This document shows, one piece after another, positions 5,115-7,682 of a stretch of DNA of 7,682 nucleotides (position 1 is its first letter; the number at the start of each line of letters is the position of its first letter). The position numbers were made by a program, and so were the translations under genes. Below the pieces are notes generated by a model. It saw only the letters and a list, made by a program, of their open reading frames with translations. It was not told where the DNA came from and ran no database searches. Source of the stretch: Candidatus Blautia intestinipullorum (GTDB lineage: Bacteria > Bacillota > Clostridia > Lachnospirales > Lachnospiraceae); contig DWVA01000325.1 of the NCBI GenBank assembly GCA_019120475.1, positions 1 to 7,682 of the forward strand, read 5' to 3'.

Positions 5115-7682
5115 ATGCTCAGAACAAATGGAAAAGAGATTATCCGTGAGGATGGAAGCAGCATACGGCTAAGAGGAATGAATCTGGGCAACTGGATGCT
5201 GATAGAACCTAATATGTTTGGCACTGCTGGTACAGAAATAAAAACACGGAGGACGATGGAAGCACTTGCTGGCCGGGAGAAAACAGAGCGTTTTTTTAAT
5301 GGCCTTATAAATAAGTGGGTTACAGAGAAAGATATTGCGTACATTCATAGTCTCGGAATGAATTCCATTCGGATTCCTCTGAATTACAGATATTTTGAAA
5401 ATGACAGGAAACCGTATGAATATCTTGAATCTGGATTTGCCCAGGTTGACCGTGTATTACAGTACTGCCGAAAATATCAGATATATATTGTATTGGATAT
5501 GCACGCAGCGCAGGGAGGCCAAAGCGGCGACTGGCATTGCAACAATATTTTCCAGGAGAGAATTGATTTTTATTATGATAAAACCTGTGAAGACCGCTAT
5601 ATATCTTTGTGGAAAGAATTTGCCCGTCGTTATAAAGACGAAGAATGGATTGCCGGGTATGATCTCCTGAATGAGCCTGTAGCAGAAACGGAATACGAAA
5701 TCAAGCGCTTAAAGGAAATTTATCTTCGTATTATCGGGGAAATAAGAAGTATAGATAAATCCCATATCATATTTATTGAAGGAAATCAGTGGGCTCAGAA
5801 ATTTGAGATGCTGGATGATGAGGTGTATGGAGATAATATCGTATATTCGCCGCATTATTACTGTAATGCTGCCGTACAGGACTGGGACTATCCAGGTGAA
5901 ACAGACGGCTTTTTTTACGACAGGCACTTTATGGAAAGTGAGATGGACAGCCGGGATTCCTGGATCCGGCAAAAAAACAGGCCGGTATGGGTCGGAGAAT
6001 TTGGCATTCGCAGACTGGGAAATTTGAGCGGTAAGAACCAGGCGCTGAAGGACTATCTGGAGATTTTTGAGAGCAGAGGAGAATCCTGGTGCTACTGGAA
6101 TTTTAAAGATCTTAAGGTACGAGGCCCTCTCTGCCTGCGGGAGGAATCAGCATGGGCTGAATTTACCAAAAGTTTTATTGAATTGAAACTTAAATATTGT
6201 ACCGACAGATCTTCACCTGTTTCTGATGAATGGAAATTGGATATGGTATTTAAAGATTACCGGATATCCGATTTTATGAAACCGGAAGCCGAGCTTAAAG
6301 ATCTGCTTATGAGAAATTTAAGGGAAACTCTGGCCAGTGAATTGACATGGACCTTTGCGGAAAAATTCTCGAAGCTCAATGACGCGGAGATTGATGAACT
6401 GACAGACTCATTTCTGTTTGAAAATTGCTGCCGCTATGAGCAGTGGGAAGAGATTTTTAAGAAAATCTGCAAAAAAAAAGAAGATAATGATACACAAATT
6501 ATTCCCTTTTCCACTGTCGAAATGCGTACAAATACAGATGAAGAAACGGCGGATTCTTTACTAAAAGAGGCTTTTAAGGATTTTGACCGAAAAATTATTG
6601 TGCTGGATGATGATCCGACGGGCGTTCAGACCGTTCATGATGTAACGGTTTTTACAAACTGGGAAAAAGATTCCGTCCGCCAGGGATTTCTGGAGACAGA
6701 GTCCATGTTTTATATTCTAACGAATTCACGTGGACTCTCATCTTCAGACACAGAAAAGATACATGAAGAGATTGCAGAGCGTATCAGTTATATTGCAAAG
6801 GAGCTTAAGAGAAAATTTGTCCTGATATCCAGGAGCGATTCTACTTTGCGCGGCCATTTTCCCCTGGAGACGTCTGTATTGGCCAGGCAGCTGAAGAGCT
6901 GCGGAAATATGGTAATAAGTGGAGAAATCATCTGTCCGTTTTTTACCGAGGGAGGACGTTTTACAATTGACAATGTTCATTATGTAAAAGAAGGGGAAAC
7001 ACTCATTCCGGCAGCTTTGACAGAATTTGCAAAGGACAGCACATTTAGCTATACGGAATCTGATTTGTGCAAATATGTGGAAGAGAAAACAAAAGCAAAG
7101 TACAGGGCAGAGGACTGTGTAACAATTTCTCTGGAAGAACTGAACGCATGCGATGTCAGAGGAATATATGAGAAACTGGTCAAAACGCATGATTTTCAAA
7201 AAGTAATCGTCAATGCGGTCTGCTATGCGGATTTAAAAGTTTTTGCAGCGGCAATGGTACGCGCAATTAAAGACGGGAAAGAATTTATTATAAGAAGCGC
7301 AGCGTCATTGCCAAAGGTTTTGGGACGGATAGAAGATCAGCCCCTACTGTGCAGAGATCAACTGCTTGAGCCGACAAAAAATGGAGGACTTGTCCTTGTC
7401 GGTTCGCACGTAAAGAAAACGACTCAGCAGTTGGATGAATTAAAAACAACAGATAAAGACATCGATTTCATAGAGTTTCATGTTCGTGTCTGTTTTGATG
7501 AGAATTTGATGGAAGACGAGATATCTAGGATTGTTGAAGTTCTGGAGCGACAAATTGCCGGCGGACACACAGTAGTAATCTATACCAGCAGAAGACTTCT
7601 GTCGCCTGCAGATATGACAGTGGAAGAAAAATTAAGGCTGTCAGTTCGGATATCTGAAGCGGTAACCAGTATAATCAGAAGA
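5115..7682 (+). CDS. Fusion: cytoplasmic GH5 glycoside hydrolase + DUF1537 four-carbon acid-sugar kinase (3' end outside window)
   Basis: One frame is open for 856 codons from the ATG after AAGGAGG to the window end, with no stop on codon-by-codon reading. Residues 1 to about 452 form a GH5 (BglC/COG2730-type) glycosidase: LRGMNLGNW (19-27), Arg86 in SIRIPLNY, His130 in LDMHAAQGG, acid/base Glu187 in LLNEP, His247 and Tyr249 in SPHYY, nucleophile Glu295 in VWVGEFG, and Trp328 in CYWNF. The GH5 C-terminal extension ending FENCCRYEQWEEIF is also present, so the domain looks whole. Residues about 460-856 form a DUF1537 (OtnK/DtnK/DenK/OiaK) kinase: VLDDDPTGVQTVHD (496-509), TNSRG (536-540), SRSDSTLRGH (572-581), CPFFTEGGR, and GGLVLVGSHV (757-766), which opens the nucleotide-binding domain. 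The final portion with the KGGITS motif, probably about 100 residues, lies beyond the window. There is no signal peptide, so hydrolysis is intracellular. The fusion suggests substrate hand-over from glycosidase to kinase; a joined pair through a homopolymer error is the alternative. Confidence 0.85.
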   Translation, partial: MLRTNGKEIIREDGSSIRLRGMNLGNWMLIEPNMFGTAGTEIKTRRTMEALAGREKTERFFNGLINKWVTEKDIAYIHSLGMNSIRIPLNYRYFENDRKPYEYLESGFAQVDRVLQYCRKYQIYIVLDMHAAQGGQSGDWHCNNIFQERIDFYYDKTCEDRYISLWKEFARRYKDEEWIAGYDLLNEPVAETEYEIKRLKEIYLRIIGEIRSIDKSHIIFIEGNQWAQKFEMLDDEVYGDNIVYSPHYYCNAAVQDWDYPGETDGFFYDRHFMESEMDSRDSWIRQKNRPVWVGEFGIRRLGNLSGKNQALKDYLEIFESRGESWCYWNFKDLKVRGPLCLREESAWAEFTKSFIELKLKYCTDRSSPVSDEWKLDMVFKDYRISDFMKPEAELKDLLMRNLRETLASELTWTFAEKFSKLNDAEIDELTDSFLFENCCRYEQWEEIFKKICKKKEDNDTQIIPFSTVEMRTNTDEETADSLLKEAFKDFDRKIIVLDDDPTGVQTVHDVTVFTNWEKDSVRQGFLETESMFYILTNSRGLSSSDTEKIHEEIAERISYIAKELKRKFVLISRSDSTLRGHFPLETSVLARQLKSCGNMVISGEIICPFFTEGGRFTIDNVHYVKEGETLIPAALTEFAKDSTFSYTESDLCKYVEEKTKAKYRAEDCVTISLEELNACDVRGIYEKLVKTHDFQKVIVNAVCYADLKVFAAAMVRAIKDGKEFIIRSAASLPKVLGRIEDQPLLCRDQLLEPTKNGGLVLVGSHVKKTTQQLDELKTTDKDIDFIEFHVRVCFDENLMEDEISRIVEVLERQIAGGHTVVIYTSRRLLSPADMTVEEKLRLSVRISEAVTSIIRR
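6471..6479 (+). repeat. A9 homopolymer at the GH5/DUF1537 junction
   Basis: Nine consecutive A bases encode Lys453-455 exactly where the GH5 domain ends. As written the frame passes through into the kinase. One additional A would read AAA AAA AAA AGA AGA TAA TGA, ending the GH5 protein at the tandem stops at 6485-6490. One fewer A would lead to a TAA at 6562-6564. Runs of this length are known sites of transcriptional slippage and also of sequencing error. Confidence 0.9.
6498..7682 (+). other. DUF1537 four-carbon acid-sugar kinase domain within the fusion (partial)
   Basis: The kinase half starts around IIPFSTVE (residues 462-469), which resembles the N-terminus of free-standing DUF1537 kinases. 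The family phosphorylates tetronic and related acid sugars (D-threonate, D-erythronate, 3-oxo-tetronate, 3-oxo-isoapionate). An in-frame ATG at 6522 could start a separate kinase, but no Shine-Dalgarno lies before it. Visible segments include the sugar-acid binding SRSDSTLRGH, the TEFAKDSTFSY region (7020-7052) and the start of the nucleotide-binding domain at GGLVLVGSHV. Substrate cannot be assigned. Confidence 0.85.

Noticed and set aside
5395..5670. A 91-residue + strand open frame inside the GH5 region, and an 83-residue one at 5776-6027
   Set aside because: Both are out-of-frame shadows of the GH5 domain, whose catalytic motifs lie in the frame starting at 5115; no ribosome binding site or recognisable protein family.
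6744..7199. A 151-residue minus-strand open frame opposite the kinase domain, and similar antisense frames across the window
   Set aside because: They lie opposite strongly conserved coding sequence, have Cys/Phe/His-rich composition typical of antisense translation and resemble no family.

Overview
The window looks like part of a carbohydrate-catabolism operon from a Firmicute, most likely a Clostridia/Lachnospiraceae-type gut anaerobe. The reasons are strong AGGAGG ribosome binding sites, moderate GC content (judged by eye), tightly packed co-directional genes and the resemblance of every protein to clostridial families. All six recognised genes are on the + strand. The first and last run off the window edges. 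No promoter, terminator, transporter, regulator, RNA gene, mobile element or CRISPR array was found, and no gap between genes exceeds about 50 bases.

Layout: (1) 1-1286, an FGGY-family carbohydrate kinase missing its N-terminus. (2) 1311-1967, an Asp/Glu racemase-superfamily protein that keeps only one of the two catalytic cysteines. (3) 1964-2764, a xylose-isomerase-like TIM-barrel isomerase/epimerase. (4) 2761-4182, an L-fucose/L-arabinose isomerase-family protein. (5) 4206-5066, a class II ketose-bisphosphate aldolase. (6) 5115 to beyond 7682, one long open frame joining a cytoplasmic GH5 glycoside hydrolase to a DUF1537 four-carbon acid-sugar kinase. Genes 2/3 and 3/4 overlap by ATGA, which suggests translational coupling.

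Taken together the operon has a glycosidase to release a sugar or sugar acid inside the cell, two unrelated isomerases, two kinases of different families (FGGY and DUF1537) and a zinc aldolase that would split a phosphorylated ketose or oxo-acid to a triose phosphate. The substrate cannot be read from the sequence. A glycoside containing a sugar acid or unusual sugar is a reasonable inference.

The standout is the last gene. I translated it codon by codon from 5115 to 7682 (856 codons) and found no stop. An apparently full-length GH5 protein (about 452 residues) runs straight into an apparently full-length DUF1537 N-terminus. The junction sits on a run of nine A residues, and one extra A would bring a TAATGA double stop into frame. 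It is therefore either a true bifunctional glycosidase-kinase, a slippage-controlled pair of products, or a homopolymer sequencing error joining two genes.
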